From positions 496,001 through 560,000 of the forward strand of contig JABSSW010000028.1 of NCBI GenBank assembly GCA_018902385.1: a stretch of 64,000 nucleotides of DNA, written 5' to 3'. The notes under the pieces were generated by a model that saw nothing but the letters and a program-made list of their open reading frames with translations, was not told where the DNA came from and searched no databases. Each line of letters starts with the position of its first letter. Position 1 is the stretch's first letter. This stretch comes from Physcia stellaris (taxonomy: Eukaryota > Ascomycota > Lecanoromycetes > Caliciales > Physciaceae). The position numbers and the translations under genes were made by a program. Shown piece after piece: positions 1 through 12,084 of this stretch.

Positions 1-739
1 CAAATATACAATGACGTTAATATCGAGACGAATCGTTAAAATTTTATTGATGAAATTTTGAAACGTCGTCGAAACGTTAATGAAATCGAAAAAAAATACG
101 TTATATTCGAAATGATCATATCGAATACGAAAAATCGTTTTTCATTCGTTTTCATGTTTGATACGCAATCGATGATAAACAGCAATCAAATCAATGTTGA
201 TATACTTAACAGTTTTGTTGAATTTATTTAAATTTTTATCGATTAACGATAGAGAATATTTATTTTTATCGTGAAAACATTAAGATTTCTGTAGTTCACG
301 CATAATCGTAAATTATCGTTTTTTTTTTTTTTTTGACGAACAAGATGAACGCTTTTGCAGAAAATTGTGAAAATCGAATGAAATCGTTAACTAAATGTTT
401 TTCGATATAAGCACGTAATATTCGAAATTCATTTTCGAATAAAGAATAAATTGATTCATGCGACGATTTTTTGTTTTTTTTTAAATCAATAGCATGATCG
501 TTTGAGTCATGATTCGATAATTCGTAAATTTTATTTTCGTTATCGAGTTTTTCATACGTTTTCAAGATATCGAAAAGAATGATTTTGACATCGAATTTTT
601 CTTTCATTTCAGTCAAAACAAATTTTATTTGAATTCGTTTTGAAATATGCATTTCATGCATGTCGAATTGTTTGTCAATATACATTCGTACGAACATGAA
701 ATACGTTTCGATTTCGTTATCGATGACGTTTTCGATCAA
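1..739 (-). pseudogene. Ty3/gypsy reverse transcriptase fragment, stop-ridden
   Basis: The open frame 296-739 (147 codons) ends with the characteristic N-terminal entry into gypsy-type RT: an acidic stretch, E-F-x-x-L-R-x-Y-I-E, F-I-R, S-x-F-S-A, then L-F-V-K-K-K and a Y-D-Y that corresponds to the usual VDYR. A TGA at 296-298 interrupts it. The same frame continues without net frameshift to the window edge and keeps the palm-domain spacing, but carries ten or more stop codons. The catalytic YxDD box would lie to the left of, or at, the window edge and is not seen. Confidence 0.7.
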
Positions 740-1339
740 TTGTTTTGATTCGATGTTTTCGATACGACATGTGATAAAAATGAAATGTTTTTTTTTGCAA
801 CGTCAAATTTTGATACTGTCGTCGTTTCAATTTATTTTGATTTTCGAAAATTGTATTCAAAACATGTTTAACGTTAAATTTCAGTTCAGATTCACGATCA
901 GAAACGATTTTTCGAAAAAACGACTAATTTTCTTGACGTTTGACATTTCGAGTTGTACGAAATAAACGTTATACGTTTTCAAACGATAATTGTCAATTGT
1001 TATTGCATCACAATTTAGAGTTTCAGAGCGACGAAAATTCAATTTTTTCGCATAAACATGATTTATCAAATTAATTTTCGTCTTTGTATCGAATATTGTT
1101 TTCGATTCGTTTCAGATTTTGTTTTCGTTCTGTATGTTAATTTTGATTTTGACGCATTTACGAATCACGAATTTTTTAAATTTTTTGCGTCGTTTTTTTT
1201 TTTGTTAGCATGATTTTTGTTCATGTTTGAGAAAAACGACGTATCGAAATCGAAATTCGAAAATTTCTTTTTTTTAACGATTTGAGCGAAAATCATTAAA
1301 TCGATTAGTTTTTTGATTGTTCAAAAGTTTGATCAGCGA

Positions 1340-1910
1340 AAATGATTTTGTTCTTTTTGTTTGTGCAAATTTCGATTTGATGATCTGATTTGTCACAATT
1401 TATACAATTATTTTTGTTTTGAATTTTTTTGAATTCGTTGACGAATCAACGATACATTCGAATATTTTTCGATTTGACTGATTCGTGATTCGAGTTAATT
1501 TTGTTAATATTTTTGATTTTTTTATTTTTGAATTTCGCAATTTTGAATTTTTCGTTTTCGTTTTCAAAACTGTCAATATCGAACGAAATTTTACGTTTTT
1601 TGAAACTCTTGAGTTTTTTTTTCAAAATTTGAGCGTTTTTCATACGTTTGAGTCGTTTAAACAATTTCGTTTTTGTGAAAATCTTTTTTTTTTTAAAAAG
1701 CATGTAGCGAAATTTCAGACGTAATTCGTCACGAAAATCGTTGAATTTCATTGTTTTCGTGAATTTGAATTCGAATTTCAATTCAGCAAGCATATTTATT
1801 CGTTCGACATTGTAATTTTTAATCGATTGATTGTGACTTTGTTTGTGTTTGCGATATTTTTTCAAAAGATTTTGTTGCAACGTGATTGCTCGTTCGATAT
1901 CGTTTTTCAA
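1340..1910 (-). pseudogene. Gag-like ORF with CCHC zinc knuckle, interrupted by stop
   Basis: A 154-residue very basic open frame (1446-1910, minus) ends in TGA at 1446-1448. In the same frame beyond that stop lies a perfect CX2CX4HX4C box encoded at 1365-1406 (Cys, Cys, His and Cys all present), the nucleocapsid-type zinc knuckle of retroelement Gag proteins. The stop can be explained by TGG to TGA, a G-to-A change after G, which is the dominant mutation type in these repeats. The protein is lysine- and phenylalanine-rich because C and G have been removed from most codons. It is not functional as read. Confidence 0.7.
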
Positions 1911-3945
1911 AAAAATCTTGAATTCGTTTCAGATGTATTGTTTGTTTGAATGAAAATCGATTTTTACGTTTCAAAACTTGTTCGCATTGTTATTTGACTT
2001 AAAATAAATATCAACGTATGCGATTTTGATTAAATTCGAGAATTGAATCATGTGATTCACGTTGTTTTGCGTGAATTGATTTTTTATTTGTTTGCAATAT
2101 CTCTTTTATTTTTTGTAATTTTTTTTTTTATATTGATTCGATGTCGTCTCGATAGTTTTCATGACGAAAAATTTTCAAACAGAATCAAAAACAAAAATAA
2201 ATGAAATAAAAACAAATGAAATAGAAATTACAGATTTCGAACGTTCAGTATTTCGAGTTTGCAATCTGATTTTTTTTTATGACTTTTTTCGATTTGTTGT
2301 TTGTAATAAATCAATCAAAAAAATACGTCAGCATTTTCGACAAACTCAAAAAGCAAATCATTATCAGAGTTCGACATGATGTATGCGAAACAACAAAATT
2401 GTATTCTGTTAAATATACACGAGTGACATCATTCTGAAATATGATAGCGATTAGAATGTAAAACTCGTACTAAAAATAATATAATTTAATGAATTATTGA
2501 CATCAGAAATGTATAGTTTGAAATGTAATATATTGATTTATTAATCGTTACAGAACAGATTACGTTTTGCAATTGCTTTTTATTCACATTCTATTTATTC
2601 AATCGTACGAATTCGAGCGATTTCGACTGACAATATGAGCTTGTTGAGTTTATCGTTGATCGAATTGTAAGATAATTGAAATTAATTTTTTTCGAAGTTA
2701 TTCGAATTTCGATAATCGAATTGCTTGACGAAATGCGAATCGCATTTTCGAAAGTTCTGAACTTTTATTTTTTACAATTGCGTTGTTTTTTGCGCTCATT
2801 ATTTTTTCGACATTTGAAACGTTTCAGAATTTCATTTTTGTTGTTTTCGATATTTTGTTTTGCAAAAAAGTTCTGATTGTTTTGAGTGAAATTCAAGATG
2901 AAATTCTGTAATTCTATTGCAAATGAAAATTTCATGATAAAATGTAAATTCGCAACGAAAACAATACGATGAGCATCGTAATTTCGTATTGATTGATTGA
3001 TTCGTTGTTTATAATTTTTATATTTCTGAAAGTTGTTTTTTTTTCTAGTGAAAACTTTCTGAATGTTTTTTTTGAGAAAATCAACATATTTTTTTCATGT
3101 ATATTTTTTATCTGAATTGTTTTTGACTTTGACATTTCACAACAATTGAACACTCGATTCTTTTTTCAAAAAGATGATAACAAAAAAAAACTTGATTTTG
3201 TTCAAATTCTCGACATATTCGTTCGCTTGATTCATGTCGAATTGATTTTTCATTTCTCAAACGTATTGAGTTCATTTTTTGTAACTGTTTTCTGAAAATA
3301 AATTTGACTTGTCGCTCATTATCTTGATGTAAAATGATTTTTTTTTGGAAAAAATAATCTGAACGATTGATGAAATGACTTGATTGCGTAATGTTTTATA
3401 TCGAGCAGTCTGTTGTTGAATGTATGTTCGATATTTTTGCGAAATGACGTTTGATTTTGAAAAATCAAAAATCGACTCATTGATGTTCGTGAGAGAAAAA
3501 AAGCAGACATGTTGTTGACTTGATGTCTTTGTATCACGAATGATGTTAATTTGATGATTATGATAGAAATTAAAATGTAAAATACGAAATGTAACATCAG
3601 AAATGTATAGTTTTTGATTGATAATTAAATTAATTTCTAAAAAATCAAAAATTTTAATCACTATTTTCTCGTTATATACAAATGTACGAATAAAAAGAAT
3701 AAAAAATTCCAATTGCAAATCACTCGACTTGTTGCTTGTTGTTGTATAAAAAAATGCAAACAATATTTTTTCGAATTCGATGTTTGCTTTGCATGTGATC
3801 ATGATGCATATTTCGATTTTATCGAAATTCGATCATATTTTATGTCGATCTGAATTCTGAATGTTTTACATTTTTTACAAATCGAAAATAACGAGCGATT
3901 TTTAATTCTGTTATACGCGATCTTTTCATTGATCAAAATTTTTGC

Positions 3946-4157
3946 CGAAGCTCGTCCGAATTCAGCTTTAATGCAACGCTAAAGGGACGCTATTCACCCG
4001 CTGTGGAAGGGGACTGTACTTACTACTCGTACTGGTCCGAACGCCAAGCCTCGGTCCCAAATAAGCCTAGCTCCTTTTGTGGGTTTTGCTAATGGAACAC
4101 TGGAACCACCTTACAGCTCTCTGCTGGAGTAAATCTTTTTTATATGCAGTGCAAACA
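3946..4157. other. Junction of AT-rich block and MIC60 upstream region
   Basis: About 210 bp of normal-composition DNA separate the hypermutated block from the MIC60 start codon. It must contain the MIC60 promoter, but no specific element is recognisable. Confidence 0.5.
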
Positions 4158-6452
4158 ATGTTACGCTCAGCCTTGCCACGGACTAGGAAGCTAGCTTTGG
4201 GTTCGATCAGAGCAAATTTGAACCCACAATGGCTTGCGCCATCAAGTCACCTCCAAATTCGAGTATGCCAGCACCTAGATTCTAACTAAATTCGCTGACC
4301 GTAATCACAGAGATCCTTCGCAGATTCAAAGTCGATTGACCCTAATACTAAACCTAGCATACATGACTCAGACGCTATTGTGCTTCCTGGATCACAGAGC
4401 ACCACTGCCGTTGGGCCTACACCAGCTCCTCCGGGGGCTGTAGCTTCACCATCACCTGCAACACCTTCATCTCCTACCCCTCTCGCCGACTCGGCGGTCC
4501 CGCTAGAGAACGTTCCTCTCATCCCGCCTACCCCCTCAGCCAGCAAAATCCAGACAGCACCACCAACCTCAATACCATCTCCCACCAAGCTTGATGCAGC
4601 TCCACTTCCACCCACACCACCTTCGGAACCCCCGAACTCAGCCAGCTCAAAACCTCCTCCACCGCCTCCACCTCCGCCAAAACGCAAGGGCGGCAGATTC
4701 CGAAGGTTCATATTGTACTTGTTCATCCTCAGTGGTCTAAGCTACGGTGGAGGTGTATACTATTCGCTTGTCTCTGATAATTTCCACGACTTTTTTACAG
4801 AATACATACCTTATGGAGAAGATGCAGTATTTTATTTCGAAGAGCGCGAATTTAGGAAGCGATTCCCGGGTCTCACCAATCCAACAAATCGACCACCCCC
4901 CGACTCAGGTAACAAAATCACAATACCTAGTAAAAGTGGGGTATCATGGAGCGTAGCCAAGGAACAACAAGGTGGCAGTGATCTAGGCTCGAAAGGAAAG
5001 CACATGAGCGCCTTGGATAAGAATCCTGAAGTCAAGGAGCAGAACGCGCAGCAAAACCCCCTAGCTGCGACAGGGGGTGAGCAAACCGGCGCAGTCCAGA
5101 AAGCGAAGAAAGATGCAGATCCACCGTCAAAGCTCAAAGCTTCAAGCGAAGCGGAGAAATCTCAACCACCGAAGTCTGAGGTCCCTTCTCCACAAAAACC
5201 GTCGGAGAAGCCAGCACCCAAAGCTGAGCCAGCTCTGAAGCCAGTCGCGAAACCAGTCGCGAAACCAGTTGAGGACAAGCGAGATCCGAACAAAGGACCG
5301 GAAGTCGACGAGCCCAGTGTGATTATGCCAGTGCCTCGTATTGACCCTTTAGCAATCAAGAATGCCGATGAGCCTGTAGTACAAGATCTTGTCAAGATCC
5401 TGAATGATATTATAACAGTGGTTAATGCTGATAATGCTTCTTACAAATACACGCACCCGCTGAACAAAGCCAAGAACGAGCTTGCCGGTGTCGGTGCGAA
5501 GATCTTGGCCCTCAAGCAGGCCGAGAAAGCCTCCGCAGAGCAAAAAATCAAATCGACACAGGCAGAATTCGACAGCAGTGCTCAAGAGCTCGTCCGCCGT
5601 CTCGAAGTAGAAATGCGCGATCAGGAACTCCGGTGGAAAGACGAGTTTGAAGCCGAGCGTGAAAAGATTTCCCAGACTTACCATCAGCGCCTCCAAACCG
5701 AGCTCGAACATTCACAACAAGTCGCCGATCAAAAGCACCGTAACGAACTCCTAGAGCAAGCCGTCTCTCTCAAGAAAGACTTCATGAGCTCTGTCCGTGA
5801 CCGCGTCGAAACAGAGCGCAGCGGCCGCCTCTCCAAACTCAATGAGCTCAGCAGCAGTGTCTCGGAGTTGGAACGGCTGACAGCAGACTGGAACTCCGTC
5901 ATCGATGCAAACCTTCAAACCCAGCATCTTCAAGTCGCGGTCGAAGCCGTCCGCGCGACTCTCGACAGCGCAGATCGCCCCCGTCCATTCATCACCGAGC
6001 TCGCGGCTCTGAAAGAAATCGCAGCCGGTGACCCCGTTGTCAAAGCCGCCATTGGCAGCATCAACCCCACAGCTTACCAGCGCGGTATCCCCACTACCGC
6101 ACAGCTGATCGATCGCTTCCGCCGCGTTGCGGCTGAAGTCCGCAAATCCGCCCTGCTGCCCGAAGACGCGGGCATAGCGTCCCACGCCGCGAGCTGGGCA
6201 CTCAGCAAAATGCTCTTCAAGAAGAAGGGCATGACCGCGGGCGATGATGTCGAGAGCGTCCTCACGCGAACGGAGACGTTGCTGGAGGAGGGCAATCTAG
6301 ATGAGGCAGCGCGGGAGATGAACACGCTGGAGGGATGGGCGAAGACGCTGAGTTGGGATTGGTTAGGGGAGTGTAGACGCGTGTTGGAGGTCAGGCAGGC
6401 ATTAGATGTCATGGGCGTCGAGGCCAGGTTGAGGGGGCTGAGTGTTGACTAG
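4158..6452 (+). CDS. MIC60: MICOS complex subunit Mic60 (mitofilin)
   Basis: Predicted join(4158..4262,4311..6452), 748 aa. Mic60 is the inner-membrane core of the MICOS complex and shapes cristae junctions. Exon 1 gives a basic presequence starting MLRSALPRTRK. The 48-nt intron has donor GTATGC, a CTAAC branch point and acceptor CACAG, in phase 0. Then come a Ser/Pro-rich linker ending in a run of nine prolines and a KRKGGRFRR stop-transfer flank, one membrane segment at about residues 165-186 with a GGG motif, the conserved stretch SDNFHDFFTEYIPYGE, a long charged region, a coiled coil (about 440-560) and the C-terminal mitofilin domain. The in-frame ORF opens at a GTG, so the ATG in exon 1 is the better start. 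The length suits the fungal family. Order and motifs make the call secure; the exon 1 join is inference from splice signals. Confidence 0.95.
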
Positions 6453-7061
6453 GTCGATGGGGTGAATGTATGAATACGCTGGTTTTCTCATTTGTTTCTG
6501 AGCAGCCGATGGGCCTTCTTGCCCTTCCTATTGGGAGATGGACGCAGGGCGAAAAGTGAGATGGAGAAGAAGACCTTTGGCAGTCCGGTAGATTTATGTA
6601 TATAATACATAGACAAAGCCGCCGAGAAGATGGTTTATGCGTGGCCAGCGCTTCAACACTACTTATGAAGCAAATCCTGCAGAGCGAATACAATCCCAGC
6701 GTTTCGAGTCTGTAGTATCTTCGAGCCCGCCTCCACGAACGAAAAGATAGGCAAATACAAAGCCTTCCATCTTGAGAAAGCCCACATATCGGAGTCCACG
6801 GCTTCGGACCGCTTCCTATCCTCTGCATTACGGAATCTAGTATTTTTTCGCTCAACATCTAAACTATCAACAACCAATAACCTCGAGCCTGGACAACAGA
6901 ACGCCGATATCCATATCTATATACCCCTCCCCCCATCCCGCTTTTTCAATGCCGTAGAGTGGATAATGTCAATAAATCGCCAATGCCGCCCAGATCTAAT
7001 ACATTCCCAATCGTAGTCGGGTACAGATACACGCTTCGCTCACTCGCTAATTGATGGCCCA
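6453..7061. other. Convergent intergenic region
   Basis: Shared 3' space between MIC60 (plus) and MEF1 (minus). There is a short AT-rich stretch with TATATAATACATA near 6598-6612, compatible with 3' processing signals. I see no gene here. Confidence 0.5.
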
Positions 7062-9674
7062 TCATCGCTTGTTTCGATCCGCGAGGTATTTCTCGTGCTT
7101 GGCTACGAGTTCTTTCCTGCAATTACACGTGTGTCAGCCATCTCCCCGTTGCGCTATTCGTCGTTTTGCCGCTTGTAGGCGAAATCTAAGATATGGGAGG
7201 GAGAGACGGCTAGGGAAAGTGGGCAAAGAAAGAAGAAGACTCACTGCAGCTGCCCCGGCGCGGGCGAATAATGGCTAAACTCCATACTAAACTCGCCCTT
7301 CCCCTGCGTCGCCGCCCGGAGCTGGGTGCTGAACCCAAACATGCTATTCAAGCTACAATCAGCATACAGCGTGAAATCCTCGGGCCCAATATCCGTCTCG
7401 CTGATGACGGCATTGCGCTTGTTCAGCAAGCCGACGATGTTCCCCTGGAACTCGTTCGGGGCCGTGATGGTGGTTTTCATCAGCGGTTCCAGGATCTGGG
7501 GTTTGCCTGCCGTGAAGGCTTTGCGGAACGCTTGCTGGGTGGCCGTTTTGAAGGCCATTTCCGAGGAATCGGTCATGTGCGTCGCGCCGTCGTTGACCAC
7601 CATGCGAGTCCCTAAGACGCGATGGCCGACCAGAGGGCCCTTTTGGCAGGAGGCTTGGAAGCCTTTGTCGCATGCGAAGAGGAATTTTTCGCTGATCGTG
7701 CCGCCCGAGACTTGCTGTTCGAACTCGTTGGCTTCGAGGCTACCGGTTGGTTCCATCCAGCCCATCACCCGGGCGAAGTCGCCCGCACCGCCGGTTTGCT
7801 TCTTGAGGAGGTGGTCGAAGGGGACGCGCTGGGTGATGGTTTCTCGGTAGGCGACTTGAGGCTGGCCGGTTTCGCAGGCGACGCGGTACTCGCGGCGCAT
7901 GCGCTCGACGTAGATGTCCAGATGCAGCTCGCCCATGCCGGAGATGATGGTTTCTGAGGATTCGAGGTCGACGTGGACGCGGAATGTGGGGTCCTCGCGC
8001 TGGAAGCGGGACATGGCTTTTGAGAAGTTGGAGAGGTCTTTCTGTTCTTTGGGTTTGATAGAGAGGGAGATGACGGGCTCAGGGACGAACATAGAGGTCA
8101 TGGTGTAGCCGAGTGTGCCGTCTGTGAAGGTGTCGCCAGATGCGCAGTCGATACCGAAGACGGCACAGATCTCACCGGCGCCGATTTCATTGACGTCTTC
8201 CATCTCGTTGCTGTGCATGCGGACAATACGTGGTACTTTGACTTTTTTGTTTGTTCGCGCGTTGAAGACATTGGCCGCTTTCCGGAGTGAGCCTTGATAT
8301 ACACGAATGTAGGTCAATTGACCAAAGTTCGATTCTTCGAGTTTGAAGGCGAGACCAACAAAAGGTAGAGAATTATAAGATACCAACTTTACTGGAGCTT
8401 CATTGCGCCTGCGGTCCAGGGCGAGATTTTCGACTTCAGACGGATTAGGAAGATAGTCGCATACACCATCGAGCATAGGCTGAACTGATTTGTCCGCCAA
8501 GGCAGAACCCATGAAGACTGGGGTAAATTTGAGCGATATTGTGGCTCTTCGAATCGCTGCTCGCATCTGTTCCTCGGAGGGAGTTCGCTCATCAAGGAAT
8601 ATTTCGGCAATCTCATCGTCGACGTCGGCCAAGGTCTCTATCAGCTTCTTTCTTCTCTCGATAGCTACAGGCTTAACATCCGCTGGAATATCGTCACTCT
8701 CGGTAATAATATCGCCTTTCAAGCCTTCATTGTAAATAGCTTTCATCCTAATCAAGTCAACGACTCCTGTGTACGTATCTTCCCTCCCGATCGGTACCTG
8801 GACAGCTGCTGCACTAAGCTTCAGCTTGTGGTTAATTTGGTCAATGGCTTTGAATGGGTTTGCGCCCATCCGGTCCATCTTGTTGACGAAGCATATTCGG
8901 GGAATATTATATCTTCTCATTTGCCGATCTACTGTGATGGTTTGAGACTGGACACCAGAGACCGCGCACAATATCATGACCGCTCCGTCAAGGACCCGTA
9001 ACGCACGTTCCACCTCGATGGTGAAATCAATATGCCCAGGGGTATCGATTAGATTGATATGGTATTTCTCGTCTTTGCCGTTCTCCTTTTTGACCCAATC
9101 GCAGAACGTAGCGGCCGACTGAATAGTGATACCCTTCTCTCTTTCGAGATCCATAGAGTCCATCTTAGCTCCGACCGCATCTTTGCCTCGGACCTCGTGG
9201 ATGGACTTGATGCGCCCAGTGTAGTATAGCACACGTTCAGTAGCAGTGGTCTTCCCACTATCGATGTGGGCCTGAGTCTGTTAGCCACTGGGCCCATCAT
9301 CGGTCTGGAACTTTACAAACGGCTATTCCAATATTTCGAACCCGAGAGAGACGCTCTGCTTCTTGGGGGGCAAGATTATCGATGATTGTCTCTTGAGCAA
9401 GATTTTCTGGCTCTGCTGCTTTTTCGAGCCTGGTGGTGTAAGCGTTGTCCTAGGAGCCGTAATGGAATACATACACTGCCGCAGCCGCACCGGACTGCGA
9501 CCTTCGAGGATGCCATCGTCGGTCTAAGGGGTAATTATGGGATTGCACGGGGCGAAGAGCAGCTGTTGAGGCATATCTAGTCGCATTGACAAATGAAGGT
9601 ATGCGGAAAGGAGTGGCACATCGACCGTAAGCGACAACACATCTTCGAACACCCAAGGCGCCGGCGGACTTCAT
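7062..9674 (-). CDS. MEF1: Mitochondrial elongation factor G1
   Basis: Predicted complement(join(7062..7116,7245..9271,9321..9429,9475..9674)), 796 aa. This GTPase drives ribosomal translocation in mitochondrial protein synthesis. The N-terminus is Arg/Ala/Ser-rich and looks like a presequence. The P-loop AHIDSGKT starts the third exon (residues about 104-111), and DTPGH, NKMD and the domain IV/V motifs follow. Three introns are inferred: 9430-9474 and 9272-9320, which restore the [14 protein letters not shown] junction exactly, and 7117-7244, which adds a C-terminal [17 protein letters not shown]. All joins keep the frame. The main exon has no internal break. Family membership is certain; mtEF-G1 rather than EF-G2 is judged from overall resemblance. 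Confidence 0.95.
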
Positions 9675-10156
9675 CCTTCGCCCTTCGTTGACTCACGATG
9701 TCCCAAAAATGAATCCTTGGCGTGGACGATGTTCCAGGACTTTTTCAGCCTTACCCGCAACTCGCCTCGCGCACCTCAAGGTCAAAAAGGGGTTAGTGAG
9801 ATTGATAGACCACTTCGAACACATCGATTTACTAATTAAGTTCGGAAGACCATCAATAGTCATGATATTCGCTTTTCTTTCGTATCGCTCTTCAGTGGTA
9901 GTTACACAAATTCACTATGCACCCCTTTCCGAAGCTCAAATTCTCCGTTTCCCTCTCCCGCCGTGCCTGTGCCTCTTAGAGTAGTCGCCGCCTCTGCGAA
10001 TCGTTGATCTCGAAAGGCGCGATGCCCAGGTAATCGCCGCTTCCGCTCCTCCCATTCTTGGCTCTTGCGGCGTTCATAGAGCTGGTGGACTTCATCTTCT
10101 TTGAAGACTTGGTCTTGTCTTGCGTTCTTGAGACCTCGTACTTATGTCGGTGACCT
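9675..10156. other. Intergenic region
   Basis: Lies between the MEF1 start (right end of that minus-strand gene) and the stop of the N-myristoyltransferase gene. It holds the MEF1 promoter and the NMT 3' region. Short ORFs here have no recognisable domains. Confidence 0.5.
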
Positions 10157-12084
10157 TCAAAGCATAACCACACCTATTCCACCACGATGCTTTTCGTCCA
10201 CATTGTTCTTTGCATCAACACCTCCCGCAATCGGGAGGGTTCGGTAATTGTAAAGGTAATAATGTAGCTGGCCGTCTCCTGGACCAAATTTTTGTTGTTC
10301 GAGGAAAAGTGGGTTATCAAGAAGGGTTAATGCATTGAACACATCAAAATGGGACTGCCAGTAAGATTTAGTTATGCATATGCTGAAATCCGTGAGACAT
10401 AAGATTTGGAGGTTTACCTTTTTGGCTAATATCAAGGCATCCAAGACGAGGCTGTTCAACCGTTCCTTGAGCCCCTTTTCATTCTCCTCAAAAGCCTTCT
10501 CTGTAGCATAATAAAACATGTAAGCCGCACGCACATTGTCATGCTTCTGATTGCCGATGACGGAGGACTCCAAGCAGTAAAATGAGAAGAAATCTGTGAT
10601 TTTCTTCGTGTTTGGATCCTCGACGACGTAGGACCAGATGACTTGTTCGAGAGTGGTTTTCTCATCGTGGAGAATCCAATGCTCAATCTCAGATCTATCA
10701 AATTCGGGAGCCATGTCAAACCGGTTCAAGTATCGCTTGAGTAAAGACTCGACGGCATCCAGGTCTTTGTGTTGCATAACCCGTAATCCTCGGGTCTTGG
10801 TAGAGTCTGGAAGCTTATATCGAAGAATTTGTCGGTCTCTTGTCGAATTGGATGGCAACGGCGAGAAGCCGACCTCGTAAAGTTTCAGCCAGTCCAGGCT
10901 TCGATGGAAGTACCGACATGAGGATACTGGTTTTGGAAGTACAACACCGCCTGTGTAGATAGCTTGGAAGATCCCAAGGATGTAGCATCGCCGGGTGATT
11001 TCCTTGATAAGGACAGGAGCCAGCCGCTTAGCCCGCAGTTTCTTATGAATGCAAAGGAAATTGATTTCAGTGCACTTCAACACCTTCTTCCGGACACGAA
11101 GGGCTACAGGGACGCCAGATATGAAAGCTACCAGACGTTGCGATTTCGTAGCACGGACTCCTACATGCCATTCCTTTCGCCAGCCGGGAGACTTGAGGGC
11201 CCTGAGAATATTAATCAGTCAAGCTAGACGCAGGAAAATAGTTTGACACATACCAATTGAAAAATGAAACTGAGTAGTTGAACCGGAACATTGATTCCTC
11301 ATCTTCGACATAGTGTCCGGTCAAAAGTTCATATACTTCTTCCAACTGTGTGCATATAAACAGCAAGCGCATGCGCCAAATGTTGTACATCATACCTGCT
11401 TATTTTCACTCAGATCCATTGTGACCCATTCATATCCTTCATACATCGGTGGTGGCTCTTTTGGTACTTCGTCTGGCTTGATCATCTTTATAGGCCCTTC
11501 TTCAAACTCTTGAGCCTCATCTGCCAAAACTCAGCTCATCGAACCCATTGCAGATACGCCATAGACTGACCAAATCGGGGCACGGGCTGTGTTTGCCAGA
11601 ACTTATATGAAGCCATGTCTTTCTGATTCTTGCCGCTGACAGACTGCTCAAGTATCAGTGGGTATTCTTTTGAATCCTAAATCATAGAGCAGACCATGCC
11701 TGTCAGTAAGTCTGACACATCAAGCTTCTTGAGCGCTTCTGCTGCCTTTTCGTTGTCCATACCAGCAACTTCGCCTTTCAATGAAGGGTTCATTTCGAGC
11801 AGTTGCTCGACATGTGCTTGGGTGAGCTTGCTTGCAGGCTTGGAGCCACTTGCGTCGGCGTCCTCATTTCCGGATACACCGAGTGCCTTCTTTAGCTTTG
11901 CCCTTTTTGACTTCTTTTTCTTTGCAGCTGAGCGTTCAGCTACGGCGTCGGTGCTCGTATTATCTGGGGCCTCATCCTCCTCGATCTCGTCATTGTCCGA
12001 AATTTTGCCGTCTGCCAAGTCAACAACCTCTTTGATAGCGGCCTCATCCACTGCGGGATCAACTTCTTTTGACTCTTGGTTCAT
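10157..12084 (-). CDS. NMT1: Glycylpeptide N-tetradecanoyltransferase (N-myristoyltransferase)
   Basis: Predicted complement(join(10157..10354,10418..11201,11254..11345,11396..11520,11571..11643,11695..12084)), 553 aa. It transfers myristate from myristoyl-CoA to N-terminal glycines of cytosolic proteins. Visible family marks are a lysine-rich N-terminal region (ribosome-targeting type), KFWQTQPVP, the [12 protein letters not shown] signature, KFGPGDG near the C-terminus and an ending in GVVML. Five introns of 50-63 nt are inferred, each with GT-AG ends and frame-preserving phases. The last one (10355-10417, 63 nt) is stop-free and divisible by three, so a plain ORF reading would carry 21 extra residues between ALILAKK and SHFDVFNAL. 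The gene is complete and probably essential. MEF1 lies downstream on the same strand. Confidence 0.95.

Larger units (their letters stand above)
1..1910 (-). mobile_element. Degenerate Ty3/gypsy LTR retrotransposon (partial)
   Basis: On the minus strand the order is Gag-like region (about 1910-1340), then reverse transcriptase (739 to the left edge), as in a gag-pol element running out of the window. The Gag end has a CX2CX4HX4C zinc knuckle. The RT start has the spacing and residues of Ty3/gypsy RT (E-x-x-x-L-R-x-Y-I, then F-I-R, then L-F-V-K-K). Reading on in the same frame past stops, the palm-domain pattern K-x2-F-x6-F and the later P-F position are still in register down to about base 100. 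There are ten or more in-frame stops. The protease region (740-1340) is not recognisable. LTRs were not securely identified. Confidence 0.75.
1..3945. repeat. AT-rich hypermutated block
   Basis: Extreme AT richness with an abrupt change to ordinary composition near 3945, about 210 bp before the MIC60 start codon. Remaining cytosines are almost all followed by G or A; CpC and CpT are scarce, as are ApG and GpG on the same strand. In three sampled 60-base lines I counted mostly CpG and CpA and only two CpT. The left half contains recognisable retrotransposon coding remains (separate entries). From about 2200 to 3945 only lysine/phenylalanine/isoleucine-rich open frames remain, such as one on the minus strand at 3272-3802, and I recognise no domain in them. 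A 19-20 bp sequence at 2500-2519 recurs at 3594-3613, possibly a relic of a duplicated element end. Confidence 0.9.

Noticed and set aside
2340-2570. LTR and primer-binding site of the gypsy element
   Set aside because: A TTATCAGAGTTCGA string at about 2358 resembles a tRNA-primed site but lies in the orientation opposite to gag-pol, and no matching second LTR is in the window.
7326-7957. Plus-strand ORFs inside MEF1
   Set aside because: Antisense to conserved EF-G domains; no start context or domain of their own.
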